DNA of 64,000 nucleotides from Hericium rajendrae. Lineage: Eukaryota; Basidiomycota; Agaricomycetes; Russulales; Hericiaceae. Each line of letters starts with the position of its first letter. Position 1 is the stretch's first letter. The stretch spans positions 3,044,501-3,108,500 of the forward strand of contig CM065879.1 in the NCBI GenBank assembly GCA_033439255.1, written 5' to 3'. The notes beneath the pieces were generated by a model, which did no database searches, was not told the DNA's origin, and worked only from the letters and a program-made list of their open reading frames with translations. The position numbers and the translations under genes are program-made. This document shows, piece by piece, positions 35,921-45,909 of this stretch.

Positions 35921-36880
35921 TCAAGTGCACCAATTCAATGAGTCAATAGCACTGAGTACACCAATGTAGACCGATGCGGCCTCGGATGCCTGTCCACAGA
36001 CGTCCTGGATGATGGCTTTGAGATCCCGGCGCATGACCTCGTTCCACATCCCCATCTCTTCCCAGAAATCGGGATACCATCCGAACGTCTCCCAATCGAC
36101 CACAGCAACGAGCTTGCCATCCTTCACGAGGATATTGCGAGGCGAGAGATCGCCGTGAGCTAAGACGGGTGCATGAGGCTCGCTCTCTTCGCGCAATGCC
36201 TGCAGCTGTTGGTGAGCCGTGTCGCCAGCGAGATACGACGACTTCGCAAGAAGCCCGTTCCAATATGAATGAAAAGCATCCACAGAGCGGAAGGGCTCGG
36301 TAGGGAGCGCGCCGTAGAAATACGTGTTATTGTATGGCCCCCCTGGCCACGACCCGAATTCAGGATGCGGGTGTCGCCGCCCGAGCTCCTGGATAACGCC
36401 CGCGATCGCGCGCCATTCACGGGCGATGGTCCGCGTCTCCTCTTCAGAAATGAGGCCGGCCTGAAAGGCTTCCCCAATCGGCACACCTTCCACGAGCTCC
36501 ATGACGATGTGTGCCATATCCTCATGCACGAAGAACATTGATGGTTCGGGAACGGGTATGGTCGTGTGCGCGCGAATGAACAGCATCGCCTTGACCTCGT
36601 CGACGGAGACCCTTGGTCCGCTCTTTACGATGCGCCCGTCTCCCAGATCTTGCAGGAGACATTTTGCCCAGACCGTCTTGCCATTGATCCGCAAGCGAGG
36701 GGCCCGTTTCATGCGCTCCACAACATCATCGATGGCATCTTGGCTGGGGTTAAGAACGGCATCGACATCCATCGGGGCAGGCTCGACGCGACAGTAAAAG
36801 GTGCTGGCAGAATATGCGAATCGGTGAGCTATGACAAAATCGAAAAACAAGCGGTGGACGGACCCAGCAGGACTCGACAT
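35921..36880 (-). CDS. Aminoglycoside phosphotransferase-like (APH/ChoK) kinase-fold protein
   Basis: This intronless protein of 319 residues has the APH/choline kinase fold. Near the N-terminus are RINGKTVWAKCLLQDLGDGR and KSGPRVSVDEVKAMLFIRAH, then TTIPVPEPSMFF and HIVMELVEGVPIGEAF. The catalytic loop is VLAHGDLSPRNILV, with the Asp and Asn expected for phosphotransfer. The metal-binding region is VAVVDWETFGWYPDFWEEM. Large families of such proteins occur in fungi and substrates are mostly unknown. The longest start (36880) is used; an in-frame Met at 36772 (MDVDAVLNPSQ) is equally plausible. It is divergent from the acyl-CoA oxidase gene. Confidence 0.82.
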   Translation of the reverse strand: MSSPAGSVHRLFFDFVIAHRFAYSASTFYCRVEPAPMDVDAVLNPSQDAIDDVVERMKRAPRLRINGKTVWAKCLLQDLGDGRIVKSGPRVSVDEVKAMLFIRAHTTIPVPEPSMFFVHEDMAHIVMELVEGVPIGEAFQAGLISEEETRTIAREWRAIAGVIQELGRRHPHPEFGSWPGGPYNNTYFYGALPTEPFRSVDAFHSYWNGLLAKSSYLAGDTAHQQLQALREESEPHAPVLAHGDLSPRNILVKDGKLVAVVDWETFGWYPDFWEEMGMWNEVMRRDLKAIIQDVCGQASEAASVYIGVLSAIDSLNWCT

Positions 36881-37590
36881 GAGAACGTTGTGATTTCGTA
36901 GCCGGGGGGTACGACTTGAGTGTAGTGGGGAGAAGAGCGCGATTGGAGCGCAAGATTACTAGATCGAGTGCTCCCCGTCCATACAATTGATAAGATCGGG
37001 CGAGGGACGTACGGTTGGAACGAGGCCCTGGCCCCTGCGTGGCCTGTCCACGTTGACGCCGACGGTCACGATTCCACTCGGCAACTTACCTGCCACGAGC
37101 CATTCAATATCGCGCACGAGCCATTGGGGGTCGCTTCCACGGAGATAGACGTACTAAAAACAAGAAATGAGGGGAACGTTGTGGTGTTGACGGAGGATGA
37201 CAGAGAGAGCTCCTGAGGGTAACTGCAAAGTCAAACAAAGAGGCTACAGTCAACGAACGTTTCGTTATCTCAACAAATACGGCCCGTGCGCGGCCCGATT
37301 GGTCACCTTGACAATATCGCGACCATGAGTGAATTGAATCGACTACTTACGAAAATCTTTCACGTTATACTCTCTCCGGCTGGAAATGCAAGTTCTGCAT
37401 ATGTTTCCCAACGATGCGCCGCATCCCCTAACAGTTGACTCTGGATCGCGCAGTCACCTGGATCGAGCAGAGCGCCTGACATCGGATCGGGTTCCCTAGT
37501 TGCCGACTGCTGCTTCGCACTCACAACTGCCAGGTATTTAGTGCATGCGCGACTGACACCCCAGCAGCGAAACGCTCTTCGTGGCAGACG
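36881..37590. promoter_or_regulatory. Divergent region between the APH-like and acyl-CoA oxidase genes, with an exon-like reading
   Basis: The region must hold both promoters. On the minus strand, a 66-codon open piece (about 37157-36959) follows a TTTTTAG acceptor. It begins YVYLRGSDPQWLVRDIEWLV, continues GKLPSGIVTVGVNVDRP, and ends at a TAG. A short piece LPSGALSVILRQHHN behind a TTTGCAG acceptor precedes it in the same phase. An 80-codon minus reading (37360-37599) overlaps the oxidase start. A small unidentified gene is possible but no start or domain was found. Confidence 0.35.
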
Positions 37591-40319
37591 AAATGACACC
37601 AGACGCTCAGATCAAGGTGGACACGCAGACAGCTCGCGCGGGGGCATCTGTGGACGTCAGCGCAATTCGAGACCACCTGCACGGTATGTCACACGTACTG
37701 CGGGCTCACTGCTCATACTGAATTCGCTCAGGTGGGAGAGAAAACTGGCAAGAGCATGAGCGCGTCGTTGAGATCGTGTCCAAGGACCCTGCGTTCGACA
37801 AGTCTCAAGGGTGCGCGTCATGCGGTTTTATGCGTGAACGATGCAACCGACGATGTATGACACTTTTCAGGCCATTCATGAATCGCACTCAGGGCTATGA
37901 GCACGGCTTGAAGATGACCAGCCGTATATACGAACTCCAAGAGAAACATGGCTGGTCGCCCGCAGAACGGACCCGCGCCACTAGTCTCCTTGACGATGGC
38001 ACGCCTCTTTATCTCCATGATACAGGCTAGTCATGATCAGTATGTGCACGTCGCGTGTTTCTGACAGTCCTCTCCAGCTTTTGAGCCTGTCGTCACCAGC
38101 CAAGCGTCCCCAGAGTTTATGGCGAAATACGGGGCTCTCATCCGTCACCGCGGTATCATCGGCTGCTACATGCAGACCGAGCTGGGCCACGGCAGCAATC
38201 TTGTCGCGCTAGAAACAACGGCAACGTATCTTCCGGAGACCCAGGAGTTTGAGATCCACTCGCCCACGCTGACGAGCAGCAAATGGTGGAGCGGCGCCTT
38301 GGGCAAGACGGCCACGCACGGTGTCGTCCAGGCAAAGCTCATTCTCAATGGGGAAGACCACGGGCCGCATCTGTTCATTGTGCAGCTCCGATCACTTGGT
38401 ACGCTAAGCTCTCCACATACACGATATTTATGACCGACGAGGCATCCAGAGGATCACAAAGTCATGCCTAATATTACAATAGGCGATATCGGTATGTCGG
38501 TGGTACCGGACTGCTTACACGCCTCCTGATGACAATGTCAGGTCCGAAGGCGTTTGGTGGATGGAGCGCTATAGACCATGGTTATGCGCGTTTCGACCAC
38601 TATCGGATTCCCCGAATGAACATGTTGTCAAAGTTTGCGCAAGTCACTCCAGAAGGGCAATATGTTCGACCGCCTCATGCTAAGATCAGTTATGGCGGGG
38701 TATGTATTTATCAGTTATCACTACCACGCGAAATTCATTTAGAATTTATCTCAGATGCTTTTCATTCGATCAGGGTGAGGACCGGCACCATATCGCATCA
38801 TTTCCAGGCTGAATTTATCCCCCGTGTCCAGAATGGTGACTGCTGCAGGATGGAACTTGGCCAAAGGTAGCGCCCTCGTCTGCCTATCACACTGAGGTGT
38901 TTCTGAGCTCTATGCAGTCGCGACTATCTCCATACGCTATGCAACTGTGCGTCGTCAGGGCGGCAAGACCGCAGACGGACTCGAGCAACAAGTGATCAAC
39001 TACCAGTCGGTGCACTACCGTCTGCTCCCCATCCTCGCGCGCGCCTACGTCTTCGTCCAGCTCGGCAGCCAGCTCGTAAGCCGCCCAGCACTGTCTGCCG
39101 TGCCATCTCCAATTGACATGAGCAGTCCGAAGCCTTTGCGCAGACGTCCCAGCAGCTCGCCGGCGGCGACACCTCGACGCTCGCTGAGATGCACGCCATG
39201 ACGAGCGGCCTCAAGGTCCTAGCCACGACCGCCGCGGCGCGCGACATCGAAGTCGCGCGGCGCTCCATGGGCGGGCACGGCTTCAGCGAGTTCGCAGGCC
39301 TCGGCCGGCTCTACGCGCAATACCTCCCCGCAACGACGTACGTCCTCCACGCCACGCACCGGACCGCGTACTGATGCCAGTGCAGGTACGAGGGCGACAA
39401 CTTCGTGCTGGACCAGCAGGTCGTGCGCGCGGCGGTCAAAGCCTACACGAAGATCAGCTCTGCGGCGCGCCCGTCGCCGCTGGACCTGACGCCCTCGTCG
39501 CGATACCTGCACGTGCTGATGCGGCCGCAGCAGGCCCCGCCGGCGCTGGAGGCGTGCGCGTGGGCGGACACCGCGCCGTGGATCCGCGCGCTCGAGTGGC
39601 GCGCGGCGCTCGTGGTGCAGTGGCATGCGGAGCGGGACGACGAGGGCGCGGACGCCGGGGCGGCGCAGCGCGTGTCGAGCGCGGTGGTGGACGCGTTTGT
39701 GGCGGCGCAGATTGGGGAGATGATTGGTGGGGTGCGCGGGTCGGCGTTGCCGGGGCGGACGAAGGAGGTTCTGGAGCAGGTGTATAGCTTGGTGCGTGGG
39801 CTGTCTCTTCCGTGTGTGGGTGTTGGTTGACGGGATGGGCAGTACCTCCTGACGAGCGTCGAGGCTGCGCTGGTGGATCTGCTGTCCTTTGGTCTGCTTC
39901 GATCTGAAGCGACCCAAGGAAAGGAGCCCGCGTCGAAGGATCCCACATCTGGTCTCCGCGCTGAGATAGCCAAGCTCTGTTCGCTGCTTCTGCCAGAGGC
40001 CATCGGGTTGACTGACGCCTTCGGCTTTACGGATTGGGAACTGGACAGGTATGTACTCCTTCCAGCGATAAGTTATTGTGGAGCTAAGACTCCGGTGCTT
40101 TAGCGCGCTCGGAGTCTACGACGGTCGCGTCTATGATGCGCTGTGGGAGAGAGCACAAGGAGAGCCCTTGAACCAGTCCGAAGTTCCGTCAGCCTACAAG
40201 GTACTTGGGTTTGCATCTTATCTACCTCCTTCATAACTGATGGCATGCTATGCAGTATATCAAACCTATCCTTGAACGAGGTCAGCGACTGGCGAAGAGT
40301 GGAGGAGCAAAGCTCTGAG
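37591..40319 (+). CDS. Peroxisomal acyl-CoA oxidase
   Basis: Acyl-CoA oxidases catalyse the first step of peroxisomal beta-oxidation, making trans-2-enoyl-CoA and hydrogen peroxide with FAD. About eleven exons read in order. The N-terminal helical domain has KDPAFDKSQ, then YEHGLKMTSRIYELQEKHGW. The middle beta domain has IIGCYMQTELGHGSNLVALE, TATYLPETQEFEIHSPTLTS and SKWWSGALGKTATHGVVQAK, then GPKAFGGWSAIDHGYARFDH. The C-terminal domains have YATVRRQGGK, LEQQVINYQSVHYRLLPILA and HAMTSGLKVLATTAAARDIE, then RRSMGGHGFSEFAGLGRLYA. These match Pox1-type oxidases. The last exon ends GGAKL, so the C-terminal AKL is a peroxisomal PTS1 signal. A GC-rich exon near 39.4-39.8 kb contains an alanine-rich stretch. 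Confidence 0.9.
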
Positions 40320-40489
40320 ACGAGAGGAAAATCATCTGTACAACGCCTGTATCAATATTTCTGAATATGCATAATATACATCGAACACGTTTCTGGTCAA
40401 GCAGTAGAGAGCACCCTGGATGTCGAGCCTTGTACAATCAGTCGTTGTCGTCTTCCTCGACGTCGCCAGTATCTTTATCAGCCACATCA

Positions 40490-41002
40490 TCATTCCTCCT
40501 CCTCACCACCGGCCTCCTCTTCCGTGAATTCCTCCTCTTCCTCCGAAACTACCTGCTTTTTCTTCGAGGCCGGTTCTTTCGGCTCTGGGGCCTTTGCTTT
40601 GCCCTTGCTAGCCGGCTTCTTGGCCTTTTTCTTCGGCTTTTCTTCTTCCTCCTCTTCCTCCTCTTCCTCCTCTTCTCCGGCAATTGGTTCGACTTTCGTG
40701 TAATCGACCCTTATGCCACGAGTCCTCCTTCCGCCTTTGATGATGTTGCTTGTGTCGAGGGCTTCCAGCTCCTCTGCAAGCTCAATCAGGACCGACAATC
40801 ACAGGAGTTGTGCCAGCGCACGCACCTCCAGAGACCTCGCTCTCCGACGACTCCAACTCCTCCTCTTCTTCCTCTGCCGTTTTCGTCCTTGATGAATGAC
40901 CATCAGCCCTGCAGACCACTCCTCGCAGATGAGCACGCACTTTTTGGACCGTCTGCTCTTCTTCTCGGTGCCCTCGGCTCTTCTTTTGGTTTTGCTGGAC
41001 AT
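40490..41002 (-). CDS. CHZ1: Histone H2A.Z chaperone domain protein (CHZ1)
   Basis: Chz1 is a nuclear chaperone that carries H2A.Z-H2B dimers for SWR1-dependent exchange. Three exons join in phase: a basic start (MSSKTKRRAEGTEKKSRRSK), an acidic piece (TKTAEEEEEELESSESEVSG), and an exon with ALDTSNIIKGGRRTRGIRVD followed by YTKV. That last piece is the CHZ motif. A run of twelve Glu and lysine-rich repeats follow. The introns are about 53 and 46 bp. The frame stops at 40490 within GAGGAGGAGGAATGATGATG. One base later the frame continues with acidic residues (DVADKDTGDVEEDDND) to a stop at 40438. The natural protein is therefore probably about 17 residues longer, and a missing base in the purine run is likely. 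It is convergent with the acyl-CoA oxidase gene. Confidence 0.8.
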
Positions 41003-43084
41003 GGCGGTGGCAGTTGTGGTTGAAAAGGGTGCGACTGTGATAGATGGCGCGCCTGTCCAGGTAAGCCAGTTCAATTGGCCCCTGGCAGCTCAGCTCTGGT
41101 CTTGGTCTTCCATCTTACCAACCCCGCTGTCGGCATTGGCCGCCTGCATTTAGTCTCCTAGAGGCAGAGTAGACGAGACTCAACAGGATCGTCTGTCTGA
41201 CCTGCATCGTTCGGCGCTATGACTTGCACACGCGATGCGTTCTGGGACTGCGCCTGCAACTGTGTATACGCGTTGCGTATAGGGTCGTCCGTGCGGGGCA
41301 TCACACCACCCGCAGAGTGCCCTACCGCCCGCAGCAACCCCCGGCTGCGCATGAGTCGCCGCGCCCTCGAGCCCTTCCTTCCAGAAGCTGGAGCCGGCGC
41401 TCGCAGCGTTTCGCGAAGGGTGGCTATCAGCCCCGCTGGTCAGGAGGCTGCAGCGTCGATCCCAATGGGGCCGGTGCGCACGCACCCCGCGCGTCGCAAC
41501 GCCTCCTCCGTCATGCCCACCCCAGGACACACAACGCCTCTCTATCAGCCGCTTCCTATCAATCCAGAACGCAGGAAATGAACGAGACCCCGCGACGTCT
41601 ATGTGCGCCGTCGCGCCATTAATTGTGCTCGTGGGTCCGCTGAATCCTGATCTGATCTGCACGCTGCGTGTGTGTCCAGCCAGGCTGCCCGGCTGCCGTA
41701 TATCCTACGGACGCTAATACGTGTATGACGTCGCCTGGCCCGGTGCGCACGACGGACTCCCACACAGCCTTCTATGACAGAACAGAACAGAACAGAACAG
41801 ACGGCGCAAGCGAGGACGCCTGCTGCGTGCCGCATCAGCCCAGTCGCACGTCTTTTGTGTTTCCGCGCGATCCGTCGAGGAAGCGTGCGGCGTAGGTTTC
41901 GTTGTGATCTATCGGGCAGCTTCTCTGCGCGCACACACGGCCTGCGTGCCAGAACGGCGTGCGCGGCTTCGTAATGCCAGCATCTGCAGTTTGGAATGGC
42001 GTCCATCAGGATCGCCGCGTCCCTCAGGATCACCGCTTCCTCGCCCGTCCTGCACGCGTTTGCCCTGACTTCGCGATGCAGCTGCCAGCATCTGCGCGTC
42101 CGGGGTTACGTGCAGATCCGGAACTCGACGCATGCGTGTGTGTGGGACGCTGATGGCAAGGAGCTCTTACATCCATCAACGCAGCTCATCTCGGACGCGC
42201 GACGCGCGACGGAGGAGCAGGACGCTCGGGTACACGATACTGACCTGTGGACCGCTGAGTATGATGACGCCCGAGGAGCGCAGTTCATTCCGGCCTCGCT
42301 TGCATCCAGCCGCGGCGCGTTCATCCAGCTCTTACGTCTCCGCGCGACACTCTTTTAATATGCACGTTATGTTATCCTTCCGGCGAAGAACCGGCAGTTA
42401 CGTGCACCGTCCTGCGTCTCGAATCGTATCGTCCGCCAACCCCGGCGGAGTCGAGTGTCTTCTGGTCTTTCCATGGACGCAGTACTGCGCCTGCGCTGCG
42501 CTGCACTTCTTTCGCTGCAGTGTGTGCGTGCTTTCCGAAGTGAGATGGCCAGTCCACAGGCGCGGGCGCAGAACTCGCGAAGCGTGCGTGCGTGCGACGT
42601 GCTTCCATTCGCACCTCGGGAACCCTGCGCAGCCGCCGAAACCGGAAATCGGACATACAACACACGCCAGCGGGAAGAAAGGAAGGAGGGAGGGATATAT
42701 TGACATTCTGAGCACGATCGCATATAGGATAAGTTATCGTATCGTAACGGCTACAGTGCGCCAAGATCGGCAAGAATATATATTGATGGGGCGTGATCGC
42801 GACGCCCTTCGCGCTACAGCAGGTACAGCTCCGTCGGGGTAACAATATAAGGCGACGGAGCAACGATAGCAGATACAGGACAATAATGGGAGGGAATAGA
42901 GAAGCGGAGGGAAGGGAAGGAGGGTGCAGATGCGCGAGGGTGCATGGCTGAAAACGTGCGAGGAAAGCAGGACAGAGTAGGCGGCATAGCGCGTTGTACG
43001 GACCCAAATCGACAGGGAGTGCATGTCATCATAGAGAGGGAATTAAGATCATACCAGCATGGAGACGTGCGACGGGAGGGGCGC
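41003..43084. other. Gene-free GC-rich spacer
   Basis: About 2.1 kb lies between the CHZ1 start and the end of the GATA gene. Overlapping open frames exist on both strands (for example 41180-41662 on minus), but they are arginine/serine/alanine-rich shadows of GC-rich DNA without conserved segments. A small tandem repeat, about four to five copies of CAGAA, is at 41775-41800. The CHZ1 promoter must lie in the first few hundred bases. Confidence 0.4.
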
Positions 43085-45909
43085 CTAGAACGCCTGCATG
43101 GTGTTCTCGGTGTAACCGTTGTTCCCGCCGCCGTTGCTCCAGTCGCTCGGGAGCATCGGCGGGTGCAGCTGCGGGAGCCCGGACAGCGACTCCTCGGGGT
43201 GCAGCATCGGCGGGTGGCAGTACGCCGCGAAGAGCGAGTCGGCGTCGTCCTGCGGGAGCATCGGCGGGTGGAGGAAGTCCATGGGCGATTCCTCGGGGAG
43301 CGCCATGGGCGGGTGGATGAACGACGGGCTGTTTGTGACGCCCTGGGGCAGCATCGGCGGGTGCCAGAACGCATTGCCTCCGCCGCGCATCATCCCGTAA
43401 GAGTAGTTCGCGAAGGGGAAGTCCATGCTGTTACGCTGGCTGCTCGATGACGCCGAGGTGTTCGAGCTCGAGAACCCGTCGCCGAAGGAGGAGTAGGAGA
43501 CGGCGGAGGACGGGGGATCCGTGGCGGAGCCGCTGCTCATGCGGCGCCGCTTGTTCCGACGCGAGTCCGTCGACGAGTCGACGTCCGAGGAATCGCCGCC
43601 GAACATCCCAGCGTCGTGTGTCTGTGTGAACACTTGCGAGAGATAGTCCGGGTGATAGGGCCCGGGGTATGTGTTGAGCTGCAATGACGTGTAGTCCTGC
43701 CCTTGATAACCGCCGTTCTGGCCGTTATCCATGCCGAGGGCGCCGACGAGCTCCGACTGGGACGGGTGGTATTCATACGCATCGTCATATCCCATGGTGG
43801 TAGAATCAGGCGCGAGGGTCGGAGAGCCGTCGGCGTTGGGAGTCGGGCGTCGACTTGCGCCGGGACTAGCGGAAGGTGTCTCGGAGACGCCAGCGCCGAC
43901 GCGGCGGGCATCGTGGCGGGAGCGCTTCCTAATGACGTCGGACTTCATGGAGATTGGGCGGGCAGAACCATGCAATTTGAAGCTGTGCACCCAGTCAGTC
44001 GGGTTCAGGAGGTCAGGGAGCTGTCGACTTACTATAGGCCGCAGCTACACGTGCGAGGAAGAGCCCTTTAGTCACGGTGGGTGTCACAGGAGGTGACGGG
44101 TGACTCACGCATTGCAGACAGTCTTGCCCTCGTCGTCCTTCCTCCACAGCGGCGTCGCCGTCGTATGACAGTTATAGCATTGTGCTGCGGCAGGGAGCCG
44201 GTCAGGACGATCAAGGAACGCGGTTCCGGGCAGAAACGAACCCATGACTTCGCTCGACTCTTGGCGAGGCGCTGCCTGCGAGCGTCCCTCGCCGTGATTG
44301 TTACGCATGCTCTTGGGGCGCGGGCGCTTGTGCTACGGACCGCACAGCTCAAGAGCACGTCCAACCCGAACGGAACACATCACACTCACCAATTTGCAAT
44401 AGAGGCCGCAGGCGTTGCAGTTCAGCTCGTCGTTCAGCCCCCGGCGCCAGAGCGGCGTGTGCGTCGCACCGCAGTTCGAGCACTCGGCCTTGACGCCGCC
44501 TGGCGCTGAATTGTTACTCGGCGTTTGCGTAGCAGGGTTGGTGGCGGTTGCACCAGGGCCGGCCGCGCGCGACGTGGCGCTCTGCGTGCGCACGCTCAGC
44601 GATGGGCGCGAAGACGTCGCGGGCGAGTTGGTCCCTGCGGACCCGAGCTTAGACGGCGCGACGGTCTGTGGCGTCGCATCCTGCTGCCGCGTCTGCAGAC
44701 GAGAAAAGGCAAAAGAGGCCATCCCATCGCTGTAGTTATCGGAAGCAGGCTTCATCTCGACGTCCTGGTCGCGCTGCTCGCCCAGATCCTGCTGGCGCGA
44801 GTCGGCGTTGCTCAGGGCCGTGGACCAGGCGCCAGGGCTGTCGGAGGACTCGATAAGCAGCTCATCGAGGGGGAGTTCGATGGTGGGGCGGACGATGCCG
44901 AAGTGGTCCGAGCCGGAGGTGCTGTTGCGCGTGCCTTCGCCGTAGCTCATGCCATTGGCGAGCGAGGGCGTGGGGAAGAGAAGGGCGGCGGGGCCAAAGT
45001 CATTAGAGAAAAGGGAAGGGAAGCGGAGCGAGGCAAAATCGGAGGAAGCGTCGGGGGCAGGCAACTCCGTCATAGAGACGGAGGGCTTACGCCCGCGCTG
45101 GGTGAGAGGAGGGTCCTTGGAGTCTTTCGAGTCGGTGGCGGGCGCCATCGTGGCGTCACTATCTTCGGTGGCGGTGGACCGTGTTGAAGGACGGCCGCGA
45201 CGGGTGGCATTGTCCTTAAACTCGGCGGAGGGCTTAAAGTCAGGCTTCTTGACAGGGAGGGCGGAGGCGGGCTGGGAGGGCTGGTCGACGGAGAAGGTGA
45301 ACTGCATGCGTTTGATGGTACCGGGCCGGGTATTCTGGTTGGCCTCGCGGGTGCGCTCCTTCTCGGCGGCGCGTTGGCGGATGATATCTGTGGAGTGGTT
45401 GCGCTTGAAGCCGGGGGCCTCGAGCTCCTCGATGCTGCTGCAGACGGCGGGGGAAATTTTACAATTAGGGCGGAGGGTTAGTGAGGGTGGCGAGAGGGCG
45501 TACCGGCCCTTCTCCTTGTCGAGCTTGTCGCTCATGCACTTGGAGAGCTTCTTGAACTCACGCTTGGACTTCGCGTTGTCGGTATCGACCATGAGGTTCT
45601 GCAGGTGCCAGAGGCGCCAGCTGAGGTTCTCGAGGCGCTGGCCCTGCTCGAGGAAGCCTGCGACCTTGGTGCAGACCTGTGGCACGAATGTGAGATGAGG
45701 GTGGGGAGTGGCAGGAGGGGGATGAGAGTGGACAAACCTTCCATGTCTTTGTGAGGGCGTCTGCGTCGCCAAGGTTGCTGAACGCGATGAAAGACTTGTT
45801 GCCCTGGAAAGAATTTCGGAGAAAGTGGTTTACAGGATGTGAGTCGGGCATTCTGGGCGGGGGGAGGGGGATCACGAACTTTGAACTTTAGATTGAGGAT
45901 TGAGGGCAT
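43085..45909 (-). CDS. GATA-type transcription factor with DUF1752 N-terminus and two zinc fingers
   Basis: The protein is a fungal GATA regulator. The N-terminus (MPSILNLKFK, then SFIAFSNLGDADALTKTWKV and EQGQRLENLSWRLWHLQNLM) is the DUF1752/GATA-N domain of AreA-like regulators. A low-complexity middle follows. Finger one is CSNCGATHTPLWRRGLNDEL with CNACGLYCKLHKRPRPKSMR. Finger two is CYNCHTTATPLWRKDDEGK with CNACGLYFKLHGSARP, its exons split by two introns (about 44100-44050 and 44035-43986). Both have C-X2-C-X17/18-C-X2-C spacing. After a basic KSDVIRKRSRHDARR tail comes a Ser/Asn-rich region and five copies of an HPPM(L/A) motif before the end (NTMQAF). Two-finger GATA proteins in fungi often regulate iron or nitrogen genes; which applies here is not known. 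Confidence 0.88.
43150..43365 (-). repeat. Five-copy HPPM-coding repeat in the GATA factor
   Basis: The 14-mer AGCATCGGCGGGTG (or a close variant) occurs at about 43156, 43202, 43258, 43304 (variant GCCATGGGCGGGTG) and 43352. Spacing is 46-56 bp. Each copy encodes HPPML or HPPMA on the minus strand, usually followed by P, E/Q and acidic residues. Confidence 0.85.

Noticed and set aside
39443-40003. 186-codon minus-strand open frame opposite the acyl-CoA oxidase
   Set aside because: GC-rich shadow of the oxidase C-terminal exon; no conserved residues.
41160-42360. Several 120-160 codon frames as a gene
   Set aside because: Frames overlap on both strands, have biased Arg/Ser/Ala composition and no recognisable segments or consistent splicing.
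44525-45187. 220-codon plus-strand open frame opposite the GATA factor
   Set aside because: Shadow of a GC-rich, low-complexity coding region; glycine/arginine-rich without motifs.
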